This document shows, in pieces, positions 1 to 9,560 of a DNA stretch of 64,000 bases (position 1 is its first letter; every line of letters begins with the position of its first letter). The DNA comes from Lolium rigidum (taxonomy: Eukaryota; Streptophyta; Magnoliopsida; Poales; Poaceae), in assembly GCF_022539505.1 (NCBI RefSeq), contig NC_061508.1:36636256-36700255 (forward strand). The letters are read 5' to 3'. A program made the position numbers and the translations under genes. The notes below the pieces were generated by a model. The model was not told the DNA's origin and searched no databases. It saw only the letters and a program-made list of their open reading frames with translations.

Positions 1-229
1 CAAGAAATCTGTTCCTGCGCAGTAATCCAAATCTAGTATTGGCTTTACTATCAAAGACTTTACTTGGCACAACAATGCAATAAAATAAAATAAAGATAAG
101 GAGAGGTTGCTACAGTAGTAAACAACTTCCAAGACTCAAATATAAAATAAAGTGCAGAAGTAAAATAATGGGTTGTCTCCCATAAGCGCTTTTCTTTAAC
201 GCCTTTCAGCTAGGCGCAGAAAGTGTGTA

Positions 230-902
230 TCAAGTGTTATCGAGAGATGAAGCATCGACATATGTGTTGGGAGTTTTCTCAACTATGCATTGTATCCTAT
301 CTATGTAAATTTCAGAGGCTCCTTTTTCATTACTCTTAGGTTTGCTATTATCATCAAACAAATTTTCAGGAACACGCCAACCATAGTTATTTTCTAGAGC
401 TTCATGCATTCCTAGGAGCTTGCTACGTATCGGTACTTTAATCTCCCCTCCATCATTAACATTATTAGTGTACTTTATTCTATCCATATCCATCTTTTCA
501 AGTGTTCTTGCAAAGTCGGTATAAAAGCCAAGCCTCTTATGCTTAATAAAAAAATTTCTAGCTTCTATCTTCAAATTCTCTACGAAGGACTTTTAGAACA
601 AAATTTCTCTTTTCTCCCCTTTCCATATCAGAGAGTGTAAGAAACATATGTTGAATTATAGGATTGAGATTAACAAATCTAGTTTCCAACATGTGTATCA
701 AACAGAGAGTAGCACTCTCATAAGTAGGAGCAAATTTTACTAAGGGTGTATCTTCAAAATCTTCATCCATACTAACATTGGTAAAAAATGCTTCTATATT
801 ATCTCTTCCAATTATAGATCCTCGTCCTATCGGTATGTCTTTTAGAGTGTACTTAGGAGGAAACATGATGAAATAAACTAAAGGTAAATAAAGTAAATGC
901 AA
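230..902 (-). pseudogene. Gag-region ORFs of the left-edge gypsy element, frame-broken
   Basis: Two overlapping minus-strand reading frames (902-558 and 574-230), each about 114 residues, follow the primer binding site. The first contains a stretch beginning MFPPKYTLKDIPIGRG and an acidic region. The second ends in a region rich in charged residues. I recognise the style from non-coding or gag-leader regions of Sabrina/Athila-type elements but cannot name a domain: there is no zinc knuckle and no protease motif. A frame change at about 570 separates them, so the product is probably broken. They could also be fragments of the longer gag that continues past the window edge. Confidence 0.45.
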
Positions 903-1083
903 GTAACTAATTTTTTTGTGTTTTTAATATGGAGAACAAGACAGTAAATAAAGTAAAACTAGCAACTAATTTTTTTGTGTTTTGATATAATGCAGCAAAC
1001 AAAGCAGTAAATAAAATAAAGCAAGACAAAAACAAAGTAAAGAGATTGGAAGTGGAGACTCCCCTTGCAGCGTGTCTTGATCT

Positions 1084-1100
1084 TCCCGGTAACGGCGCCA
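1084..1100 (-). other. Primer binding site, tRNA-Asp type
   Basis: On the minus strand the motif TGGCGCCGTTACCGGGA lies about 11 bases inside the LTR end. This matches the 3' end of plant tRNA-Asp, used by many Athila-like gypsy elements, and it fixes the element's direction. Confidence 0.75.
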
Positions 1101-1111
1101 GAAAACAGTCT

Positions 1112-2706
1112 TGATGCGCGTAGTTAACACGTCCGTTGGGAACCCCAAGAGGAAGGTGTGATGCGCACAGCAGCAAGTTTTCCCTCAGTAAGAAACCAAG
1201 GTTATCGAACCAGTAGGAGCCAAGAAGCACGTTGAAGGTTGATGGCGGAGGAGTGTAGTGCGGCGCAACACCAGGGATTCCGGCGCCAACGTGGAACCCG
1301 CACAACACAATCACGGAACTTTGCCCCAACGTAACGGACGAGGTTGTCAATCTTACCAAGCTTGCTCGTAAACAAAGGATTAGATGTATAGTGTGGATGA
1401 TGATGTTTGTTTGCGAAGAACAGTAAAGAACAATTGCAATAGATTGTATTTCAGATGTAAAGAATAGGACCGGGGTCCACAGTTCACTAGCGATGTCTCT
1501 CCCATAAGATAGCAGATGTTGGGTGAACAAATTACAGTTGGGCAATTGACAAATAAAGAAGGCATAACAATGCACATACATATATCATGATGAGTACTAT
1601 GAGATTTAATCGGGGCATTACGACAAAGTACATAGACCGCTATCCAGCATGCATCTATGCCTAAAAAGTCCACCTTCGAGGTTATCATCTGAACCCCTCC
1701 GGTATTAAGTTGTAAACAACGGACAATTGCATTAAGTATGATGCGTAATGTAATCGACACAAATATCCTTAGACAAAGCATCGATGTTTTATCCCTAGTG
1801 GCAACAGCACATCCACAACCTTAGAACTTTCCGTCATCTGTCCCAGATTTAATGGAGGCATGAACCCACTATCGAGCATAAATACTCCCTCTTGGAGTCA
1901 CAAGTATCAACTTGGCCGGAGCCTCTACTAGCAATGGAGAGCATGCAAGAACATAAATAACATATATGATAGATTGATAATCAACTTGACATAGTATTCA
2001 ATATTCATCGGATCCCAACAAACACAACATGAAGGATTACAAATAGATGATCTTGATCATGATAGGCAGCTCACAAGATCTAACATGATAGCACAATGAG
2101 GAGAAGACGACCATCTAGCTACTGCTATGGACCCATAGTCCAGGGGTGAACTACTCACACATCGATCCGGAGGCGATCATGGCGATGAAGAGACCTCGGG
2201 AGATGATTCCCTCTCCGGCAGGGTGCCGGAGGCGATCTCTCGAATCCCCGAGATGGGATTGGCGGCGGCGGCGTCTCCGGAAGGTTTTCCGTATCGTGGT
2301 TCTCGGTGCCGGGGGTTTCGCGACGGAGGCTTTAAGTAGGTGGAAGGGCGGAGTCGGGAGAGTCACGGGGGCCCCACACGCTAGGGCCGCGCGGGCCCCC
2401 TTAGGCCGCGCCGCCCTAGTGTGGCGGCGCCCGTGGCCCCACTTCGTCTCCCTCCGGTCTTCCGGAAGCTTCGTGGAAAAATAGGCCCACGGGCGTTGAT
2501 TTCGTCCAATTCCGAGAATATTTCCTTACTAGGATTTCCGAAACCAAAAACAGCTGTAAAACAAAGAATCGGCTCTTCGGCATCTCGTCAATAGGTTAGT
2601 GCCGGAAAATGCATAAATATGACATATAATGTGTATAAAACATGTGAGTATCATCATAAAAGTAGCATGGAACATAAGAAATTATAGATACGTTTGGGAC
2701 GTATCA
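1112..2706 (-). repeat. 5' LTR of the left-edge gypsy element
   Basis: This is about 1.6 kb with TG...CA boundaries on the minus strand. It holds a GC-rich promoter-proximal part (2150-2480) and a lower-GC part toward the internal domain. Several open frames here, on both strands, look incidental. The second LTR is not in the window, so LTR divergence cannot be estimated. Confidence 0.75.
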
Positions 2707-2711
2707 CTAGG

Positions 2712-3587
2712 TACAAGAGTTGTTTCTTTATCAATCCACATGTGCTTATACCAACATGCCAAGTGTAGACGTAAGTTAATGTTATTAAGAGTAGCATCTT
2801 GGAAGATGTTGTAAACACCCGGTGTTCGCTTTTCTAGGTTCTAACTTGGAATATGCGTGCACTACACTATTTACTGCATAGCTAACTGTAGTATACAACA
2901 AACAAAAGACCCAACTAGTTATAGGTAGACCTGGAATTAAGTTAATTTTGGGTTAGTTGACATAAAAGCTCATAGAATAAAGAAAATACTAATATGTATA
3001 CAACTCGAATAATATGGTACCCGAGACCTAGCCTCCTATATAAAGGTCATGAGGGACCTCCGAGAAAAGGCAAGTAATCAAGAAACTCATAAGCGTCATA
3101 CACCAAACCCTAGCTACACTAGACCATAGATATCTCAACGATTTTGTAATTTCAAATATCAATAAAAGCAACAAGCAACATGCATGGTTTCTCCTTTCGA
3201 GGCCTTAAGCTGGGTAAGACCTCGTTGTCCCCTGTGTCTTGTGCTTGCACACCGTCGAAATCACCATCATGCCTCTTTCTCTAAACCCAAATTCATCATG
3301 TATGTGCATTATCGTGGTTACCCCACATCACCGGGAGGAATTTATTCAAACTTCCTCTGTAAGCGTGTATTCATTTAATGGTGAAACGAGAGATGGGATG
3401 GGCTCATCCTCTTTTTTACATAGATGTGTTCTTGGTAACCTAGTATTGATGGGATGGTACCATCCCATCCGCAAATCCTTCCAACCAAACAAAAAAAGGG
3501 ATCACGAAATATGGATTCATCCATCCAATTTTTTTTTGGATTGTCCATCCCATACACAATTGTCCACAAATTAACCAAATGCACGCT
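2712..3587. other. Intergenic stretch with an LTR-like promoter/polyA block
   Basis: No gene is visible. Around 3036-3180 there is a TATATAAAGG box, a pyrimidine-poor leader and an AATAAAA signal close together, an arrangement typical of a short LTR (U3-R-U5). The segment may start near 2813 (TGTAAACACC). I could not find matching ends or a target duplication, so a solo LTR is only a suggestion. 3390-3580 holds short inverted GGGATGGGATGG-type repeats that resemble MITE debris. Confidence 0.3.
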
Positions 3588-3589
3588 AA

Positions 3590-4063
3590 GAGCATCTCCA
3601 GCCGCGTCCCCTAAAGTGTCCCCAAAGAGATTTGGGGCGCGCCGGACGAAAAAAACGTTCCCAGCCGCGTGCTCCAAAGCCTCTTTTGTCCGACGCGGCC
3701 CAATACGGTGTCCGGCGCCCCGAGCCCATCCCTGCTACATAGGGAAGCTCGGGGGACACCGGACACAACGAAAAGCAAGGCGAAGAGTGGCGGGACCGAC
3801 GCGTCAGCGGCACATTGAAGTTTAACCTAACCGTCGCCTACCTCGTGATGAAAGTTATTGGCGCGCAGCGACGGTGCAGTTCCCGCAGAGGCGCAGCGAA
3901 GCGTCTCGTCACGCCTAGCTCTGTGTGATGACGTTAATGAGAACCACCGCTCCCCCGCCTCCCTCCGGCCTATAAAAGGGTCGCTCTCTCATCGTCTGTC
4001 TCACACACAAACCCTAGCGCCTCTCTCCCCAACCCTAGCCGCCACCATCTCAAGATTCGACGC
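3590..4063 (+). repeat. GC-rich repeat, copy 1 (GAGCATCTCCAG start), with a TATA box
   Basis: The segment begins GAGCATCTCCAGCCGCG and contains the phrases TTTGGGGCGCGCCGGAC and CGGTGTCCGGCG. A second diverged copy in the same orientation starts at 5083. Such sequences are dispersed in grass genomes and look like the end of a DNA transposon, but no matching opposite end is visible and I do not assign a superfamily. A TATA box (TATAAAAG, 3972-3979) and a CT-rich leader precede the B3-like ORF at 4065, so the block may act as its promoter. Confidence 0.5.
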
Positions 4064-4064
4064 C

Positions 4065-4270
4065 ATGTCTGGTAGAGGTGGAGACCGAGGTCGCAGCCGT
4101 GGTCGTGGTCGTGGCCGCGGCAGGCTGCATGCTCGTTGTCGCCTGCGACACCGTCGTCTTCATCGTTGGACCTGCAGGAGGAGGAGCGGCAAATGATGTT
4201 CGAGTTCGTCGTCGTCCTCAAGGGAGACCCACTCGGCATCCAGAGGTTGCCGGATAAGTTCGCCAACTTC
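4065..4270 (+). pseudogene. B3-domain-like gene relic, 5' part only
   Basis: An ATG in good context (gacgccATG, 4065) opens a frame starting MSGRGGDRGRSRGRGRGRG, an RG-rich tail. After a frame change near 4130 a second frame reads EERQMMFEFVVVLKGDPLG and then LPDKFANFV, which resembles the first strands of a plant B3 DNA-binding domain (REM-like). Homology ends abruptly at 4276, where an 80-bp palindrome replaces the rest of the domain. The upstream TATA box suggests a transposon-borne gene of a kind common in grasses. The B3 assignment rests on a short stretch, and other origins are possible. Confidence 0.45.
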
Positions 4271-4276
4271 GTCGTC

Positions 4277-4356
4277 TGGCATGCATGCATGCTCCGTTGT
4301 GACCATATTATTGATGTGCACATCAATAATATGGTCACAACGGAGCATGCATGCCA
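4277..4356. repeat. 80-bp near-perfect palindrome
   Basis: The left arm 4277-4318 and right arm 4319-4356 are perfect reverse complements with no loop, except that the left arm has one extra ATGC. Both arms contain the ATGCATGC alternation and CTCCGTTGTGACC. The palindrome truncates the B3-like relic. Confidence 0.95.
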
Positions 4357-5082
4357 GGTTGTTGACGAAGAGTGAGTCAACCAAACCACGAATCCACGAT
4401 TAACGTAGGATCGCGGATCATCAGGCAGGCAGGAGGCAGGCTTAGGCTTAGCCAAAGCTTGAGTTAGGCGGAGTGGTTAGGTTAGCGCTGGCAGGGCGCT
4501 GCAGTTGCTGTATGACTCTGCAAAGCCAAGCTGATCCCATGGCACAATTCGCGGGCACGGACCGCGCCCCGTTCCGAGTTTACCGTATCAATTCAGCCCA
4601 AGTAATCTATACTCCGAAGAACGGTTCAGTTGATACTAGAGTGACACAACCAGATGATTCCCTCACGCTTCTTCCGGGAAATTTGTTCAGTCTCTCCCAT
4701 CGCTAAAAGCGGGATTAAAGTTGGATGATGCAGCTCGCATTTGGTAGTACACCGTGCCTTTTGTTTTGTTGTTTTCTTTTGTTTTGCCAAAAGTCAATCA
4801 TCATCGTATCGAATCCTGGCCGGGTCACAACATCCATCTCCCCAGGTGCTGCCAAATGTGGGTCCCACGGAGAACCAAATAAAATAATACTAATCAGGCC
4901 CACCTAACAGCGACGTCACAACCCAAACCTGGTCACACAACATAATTTATCCACAAGACCACACTACAGCGTTGCTGCTGTCTCGCTTTAGCCATCCGTG
5001 TTCTGCAAAATTAGTTTTTACCCCAAAGTGCGATGGTGGTTGGTTTTTACATGTTGATACTGTTGTAAATTGAAAAGTCTTA
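4357..5082. other. Intergenic, nothing recognised
   Basis: No coding or repeat signature stands out. Open frames here are short, on both strands, and lack recognisable domains. Confidence 0.5.
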
Positions 5083-5556
5083 GAGCATCTCCAGTCGCGT
5101 CCCCCAAACCGTCCCCCAAAACGATTTGGGGCGCGCCGGACAAAAAAAGCGTTCCAGCCGCGTCCCCCAAAGCCGTTTTTTTGTCCGGCGCGCCCCGATA
5201 CGGTGTCCGGCGTCCCGAGCCCCGTCCCCGTCCCACGGGGGACGCACCGGCACGCCGGACACAACGAAATGAGAGGCGAGGAGGCGCGGGGCCGACCCGT
5301 CGGCGGCTCGGACGCTCAACCGCCACATACGTAGCGACGGTGCGGTTGACGAGAAGCGGAACCGTCGCATTGGCAAGCGCGTCGACGACGCGCCAACCCC
5401 GCCGGAATGGAGCGCCGACTCCTCGGAAGAGCAACCGCTGCTCTCTTGGACTTCTGCGCCGCCGTTCATCCGCGCTCAATAAGACCACGTTGACTGCCAA
5501 AACCCACCGGCGGGCAGCGGCCTTGTCAACACCGTAGAGCCGGGAAGAGCCTAGAG
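5083..5556 (+). repeat. GC-rich repeat, copy 2, running into the assembly gap
   Basis: It starts GAGCATCTCCAGTCGCG and follows copy 1 (3590) through the GGGGCGCGCCGGAC and CGGTGTCCGGCG phrases, then a GC-rich tail that ends at the N run. The two copies share orientation and are 1.49 kb apart. Confidence 0.6.
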
Positions 5557-5656
5557 NNNNNNNNNNNNNNNNNNNNNNNNNNNNNNNNNNNNNNNNNNNN
5601 NNNNNNNNNNNNNNNNNNNNNNNNNNNNNNNNNNNNNNNNNNNNNNNNNNNNNNNN
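5557..5656. other. Assembly gap (100 N)
   Basis: Exactly 100 N is the usual placeholder for a scaffold gap of unknown size, so the relation between the repeat to its left and the gypsy element to its right is uncertain. Confidence 0.98.
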
Positions 5657-6246
5657 GCCCACTCCTCCTCTCGTGATGGTGTGGTCGCCGTTGTTGTTGC
5701 TCGGCGCCGTTCTCAAAACTAGCTCGTCCGCCGGAACGGGGGTGCGATCTCCGTTTCCCCCGTTAGCGACGTAAACTTGGAGGGGCGCCACTCTTCGGGT
5801 GTTCCCTTGGGTGATGCTCGTCGATGCTGTCCTCTCCCGACGAATAGTAGGCATTGCGTGATGAACGGCGTGTCGCTCGACCCTAGTCCGTGCTTGGTGT
5901 CGCAGTTCATGCAGTAGTACGAGGTTAACTCCGAGGTCGCGGGGTTATCGGATCCGACTGACATGGAGGACGCCGAACGGGGGGTCGAAGGTGCGGATGG
6001 ACTCGACGGGCTTGTCAGGCCAGCCGAAAGGTCGAGTGACGATGATGCGCTTGGACTCGTCGACCCGGAGATGGGAGATTCCAAGCAGCCGAAGAATTCC
6101 TTCTGAGTTGACGTTGTAGTGGACGCTCCCGAAGGCCATCTCCATGTTGCCTTGTAGACCGGAGAAAGTCGAGCGAGACGAATCGCTATGTGGGGTGAAC
6201 TCGTAGGAACCGAAACGAATCGGGCTTCCCAAACGAGGCGATGACG
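5657..6246 (-). pseudogene. Gypsy gag-leader ORF fragment with frameshifts
   Basis: Starting at the methionine near 6271, the minus-strand frame reads through a Ser/Pro-rich start, then LGSPIRFGSYEFTPHS and later RPFGWPDKP, ending near 5945. Homologous coding appears to continue in other frames: SYYCMNCDTKHGLG, with a CxxC pair, lies in an overlapping frame near 5900, and a third frame runs into the gap. No protease or reverse transcriptase is seen. This fits the N-terminal gag region of a grass gypsy element. The breaks may be mutation or sequence error. Confidence 0.45.
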
Positions 6247-6330
6247 GTGTCGATGAAGCTGCCGATGACATGTCGGGTTCAGCCGATCTCCGATCTTGTG
6301 CCGACAGTGGTTCCCACAGACGGCGCCAAT

Positions 6331-6874
6331 TGTCGAGGGTACTCCTCGCCAATGCCCTCCGATAGGGGCTTAGGGTTGATGGAATCCCGTAAGCCGACAC
6401 GAGACATCGGTTCACGTGACAAGCGGGGAGAGCGATTTACCCGGGTTCGGGGCCCTCGATGAGGTAAAACCCTTACGTCCCGCCTGTCTCGTTCTTGATT
6501 ATGATGATAATGGGTTACAATGGGGTGCCGAATAGTTCGGCTGAGATCTCGTCGAGATGGCTATTGCTAAGGTGACCTAGCTCTAAGCTTCTTCTGGCTA
6601 AGATTGCTAAGATTGATTCTGGCCCTCGGCAGCCCCTCTCCTGGCCTTTATACAGGAGACCAGGTCTCAAGAGGTCTCACCGAGTACGACTAGGTTTACA
6701 GTAATTTTAGATCCGATCTTTCCTTGTTTGATCGCTTCCTTGTCTTGCCCGTCAAGGAACCTTCTGGTGCGCCGTCCTAGTGGCCCATCTCGCCTTCATG
6801 TGTCTTCATGGGCCTCCAATTAGTCAATATAGGATAGGGTAATGTGGGTTACCCGAAGGATAGTGCCCACGTCA
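6331..6874 (-). repeat. LTR of the partial gypsy element
   Basis: The inner end (6331) is well supported by the TG/CA terminus and adjacent primer site. The outer end is approximate. No second LTR is present to align. Confidence 0.55.
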
Positions 6875-6879
6875 TCCCT

Positions 6880-7245
6880 GCTGGCCGTTTCTCCTTCTGG
6901 GACCTTGCTCAGCCTCGCAACTTCCCTGTTGATGTTTGGCGGGTTGGAATGGCCGTGCTGCTTTGGTCTCTTCGGAAGGCCAAAAACGATTTGGTTTTCA
7001 ACAATAGAAACTGCACTGTTCAGCTGGTCATTCGCAGGCCCTATGAGGATCTTGATGTTTGGAGATGGCACTTCAAAGATGAAGACCGGCTACCTCTAGA
7101 CTCCCTCCGATCCTTCTTTCTTTCCTGTAACATGTAATAGAGATATGCTTCGCTTTTTTCTCTCCCCACCCCCTGCTGATTTCTGTCGCATTGTAAATCT
7201 TTGTATGGACTGACTGCCTAATCACTTTGAGGGTAATAAAAATCA
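6880..7245 (+). pseudogene. LINE 3' end fragment (C-terminal zf-RVT region)
   Basis: The plus-strand frame to the stop near 7137 contains WRVGMAVLLWSLRKAKNDLVF, the conserved end of the zinc-binding reverse transcriptase region of plant L1-type LINEs (usual form: LLWxIWKxRNDxVF). About 100 bp of 3' UTR follows, ending near GGTAATAAAAATC. The reverse transcriptase core is missing, perhaps displaced by the gypsy element to the left. No function is expected. Confidence 0.7.
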
Positions 7246-7501
7246 TAAACGGTGGGGAGTAACCCCGTCACTCTCGAAGGAAAAACAGTTCTTGACGAGC
7301 TACTTCCTAGCTTTGCGAATCAAACCAAGTTTCAAACTTGGTTGCTAAATAAGTCGAGTTGGCTAGTTGACCGAGCTTTAGCAAGCCGAGCCGAGGCTCT
7401 GGGCTCGAATTCCAGACCTAGTGCTGTCACGTCTTGTTCTACAGTATTTCTTAAGAAAAAAAAGTGGCGTCACCTCGCGGAGTTTCCTACTCCGTAGCAA
7501 G

Positions 7502-7508
7502 TATTTAT
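7502..7508 (+). promoter_or_regulatory. Probable TATA-like box of the ERF gene
   Basis: TATTTAT lies about 145 bases before the start codon, followed by a pyrimidine-rich leader (7570-7650) typical of cereal 5' UTRs. The region 7246-7500 holds no other recognisable element and probably contains the proximal promoter. Confidence 0.4.
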
Positions 7509-7652
7509 GCGCTCTCCGCCGGAGCCATTTCCTTTCTGAAGCCAAGTGCGCAACAACGCATCACACACCAACCGAGCCTGCCTGCCGTCTCTCGTTTCTT
7601 TCGCTTTTGCTCTGTCGCTCTTCCCCTTGTCCCACCCCACCAGACACCAGCC

Positions 7653-9178
7653 ATGTGCGGCGGCGCGATCCTCTCCGACATCATCCCGCCGCCGCGCCGT
7701 GTCACGGACGGCCCCCTCTGGCGGAACCAGAAGAAGAAGGGGCCGAGGGGGGATGCCGCGGTCGCGAGGCGCCGCCGCGCGCCCGAGGAGGAGGAGAGCT
7801 ACGAGGACTTCGAGGCCGACTTCGAGGGCTTCGAGCAGGGGCTCGGGGAGGCCGAGATCTGGTCCGAGGACGAGGTCAAGCCCTTCCCCGCCGCCAGGAA
7901 ACGCGTCGCCGCAGGTATTGCCTTTTTTGGGTCACCGGCTTTGGATCTGTGGAACCGCGTGTTAATTCTGTTTAGGATTTCGGAGATCGATTTGAGTTTC
8001 TCAGGTGATCTGCTGCTCGGATTAGCTAGTTGCATCTTCGATTTGTTTGCTGTCAAGTTAAATCTCTGCAATTGTTCATCTCAAGTCCGTTAATTCAGCG
8101 TGTTGTCGATTCGTCTAGTCTCTGGTGCCGTGTCTTTTTTTTAACACAATCTCTGGTGCTGTGTCGACCCTTTGTTTTTAGGATAACTCTCCTAAATCAT
8201 GAATATGGTATCATGTGGGTACTCCTATTGGTCCATAGATCGAGCTTCCTCACAAGCATATGAGTTGGGCTGTTCCTGAGGATTAGACTTTTGATGTCAA
8301 GTTTTGACTTACCCTGACTTTATTATGTGTAAACTTAAATGTTTATCTCTGCGCTTCATCCTGATGGAATTCATGCATGTACAGCTGCTGCTGTTGATGG
8401 CTGTGCATCAGAGTCCGCCAAAAGGAAGAGAAAGACCCAGTTCAGGGGCATCCGCCGCCGCCCTTGGGGTAAATGGGCTGCTGAAATCAGAGACCCTCGC
8501 AAGGGAGTCCGTGTCTGGCTTGGCACTTACAACTCTGCCGAGGAAGCTGCCAGAGCCTATGATGCTGAAGCAAGAAGGATCCGTGGCAAGAAGGCAAAGG
8601 TCAATTTCCCAGATGAGGCTCCTGTGGCTTCTCGACAGCACTGTGCTCAGCCTACTTCTGTGAAAGTGCCTGAATTTAGCACTGAAGAGAAGCCGATAGT
8701 CAACGCCGTGGCCAACACAAACGCGTATTCATATCCTCTTGTTGACTACACTGTCTGTGAGCCATTTGTGCAGCCTCAGAACATGGCATTTGTGCCTGCA
8801 ACTAATGCAGCTGAGGTTCCTTTCATGAATCTTTCCTCTGACCAGGGGAGCAACTCCTTTGGCTGCTCAGACTTTAGCTGGGAGAATAGTACCAAGACCC
8901 CTGATATCACATCCGTGCTTGCATCCATTCCCACCTCGACCGAGGTTGATGAATCTGCATTCCTTCAGAACAATGCCAGTGATGCATCACTACCTCCTGT
9001 GATGGATACTGCCAATGTTGATCTCGCCGACTTGGAACCATACATGAAGTTCCTCATGGATGGTGCTTCAGATGAGTCACTGGACAACATTCTAAGCTGT
9101 GACGGGTCTGAGGACATGGTCAGCAACATGGACCTTTGGACTTTCGATGACATGCCCATTTCTGCCGATTTCTACTGA
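7653..9178 (+). CDS. Group VII ethylene response factor (AP2/ERF), two coding exons
   Basis: This is the one intact host gene seen. Exon 1 is 7653-7914 and exon 2 is 8385-9178, joined at GCAG|GTATTG and TACAG|CTGCTG, giving 351 residues. The protein begins MCGGAILSD, the ERF-VII signature. After Met removal the Cys-2 is the oxygen- and NO-sensing N-degron, so the factor is expected to accumulate under hypoxia or submergence. A basic KRKRK (100-104) can serve as nuclear signal. The AP2 domain spans about 105-163, with [18 protein letters not shown] and the Ala/Asp pair typical of ERFs that bind GCC boxes. The acidic tail ends MPISADFY, as in rice EREBP1-like proteins, which I take as the closest relatives. 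It should act as a nuclear activator. Confidence 0.95.
7915..8384 (+). other. Intron 1 of the ERF gene
   Basis: This 470-bp T-rich intron runs from GTATTG to TACAG. It sits between the N-degron exon and the AP2 exon in phase 1, the position usual for ERF-VII genes. Confidence 0.9.
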
Positions 9179-9218
9179 GCCTCTGAGGTCAATTGGTGCC
9201 TGTACATATAGACAAAGG

Positions 9219-9298
9219 GTAAGCATCTGCAACTGTGGAAATAACTCACTGTTATACTTCAATTTCTATTTCCATAACTACCCCACTTCATTTTTCAG
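9219..9298 (+). other. Possible intron in the ERF 3' UTR
   Basis: An 80-base segment bounded by GTAAGC and TTTTTCAG begins 41 bases after the stop codon. The sites are strong, and transcript sequence after it (9299 to about 9560) is T-rich like a cereal 3' UTR. This is predicted from sequence only. Confidence 0.5.
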
Positions 9299-9560
9299 GA
9301 ATAAGTATTCTGGACATCAAGAAGTGCTTGTGTCAGGCGCCTCTGTTGAGCAGTAGTTATGTTTGTATACTTTTATATCTAGCTTAAATGTCAGTTTGAT
9401 CGCAAAAGTCTGAAGTGATATGTTGCAATGGATCTATGTTCTGTACCCTACTTGAGTATCTATCTGTGGAACTAGTATGAGACTGGAACACTCTATGTTG
9501 TATTTTTGTTCTACCTTATTGTAATTGGCACAAAAGACTGCAAAACTTTGAATTTGTAGC

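Larger units (their letters stand above)
1..2706 (-). mobile_element. Partial Ty3/gypsy retrotransposon (Athila/Sabrina-like), 5' LTR plus start of internal domain
   Basis: The element reads right to left. An LTR (2706 down to about 1112) is followed directly by a tRNA-Asp-type primer binding site and then a low-GC internal region with gag-like ORFs running off the left edge. LTR termini are TGAT and ATCA, and the outer end carries the TGATACGTC start common to large Triticeae/Pooideae gypsy families. The five bases outside the LTR (ctagg, 2707-2711) would be one half of the target duplication; the other half lies outside the window. The family name is from memory of LTR style and is tentative. 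Confidence 0.8.
5657..6874 (-). mobile_element. Partial gypsy retrotransposon, LTR plus gag leader, cut by the gap
   Basis: On the minus strand an LTR of about 544 bp (6874 to 6331) ends CTCGACA. It is followed two bases later by TGGCGCCGTCTGTGGGAACC, a primer-binding-site style typical of grass gypsy elements. A gag-proximal frame then runs leftward into the N gap. The far LTR boundary near 6874 is inferred from the start motif TGACGTGGGC and could be off by tens of bases. The element abuts a LINE 3' fragment on the right and probably inserted into it. Confidence 0.65.

Noticed and set aside
907..1581. A 224-codon minus-strand ORF
   Set aside because: It crosses the LTR boundary and primer site of the gypsy element and has no domain; chance open frame.
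5018..5854. A 278-codon minus-strand ORF crossing the N gap
   Set aside because: It is open only because the N run has no stops. The two sides belong to different repeats.
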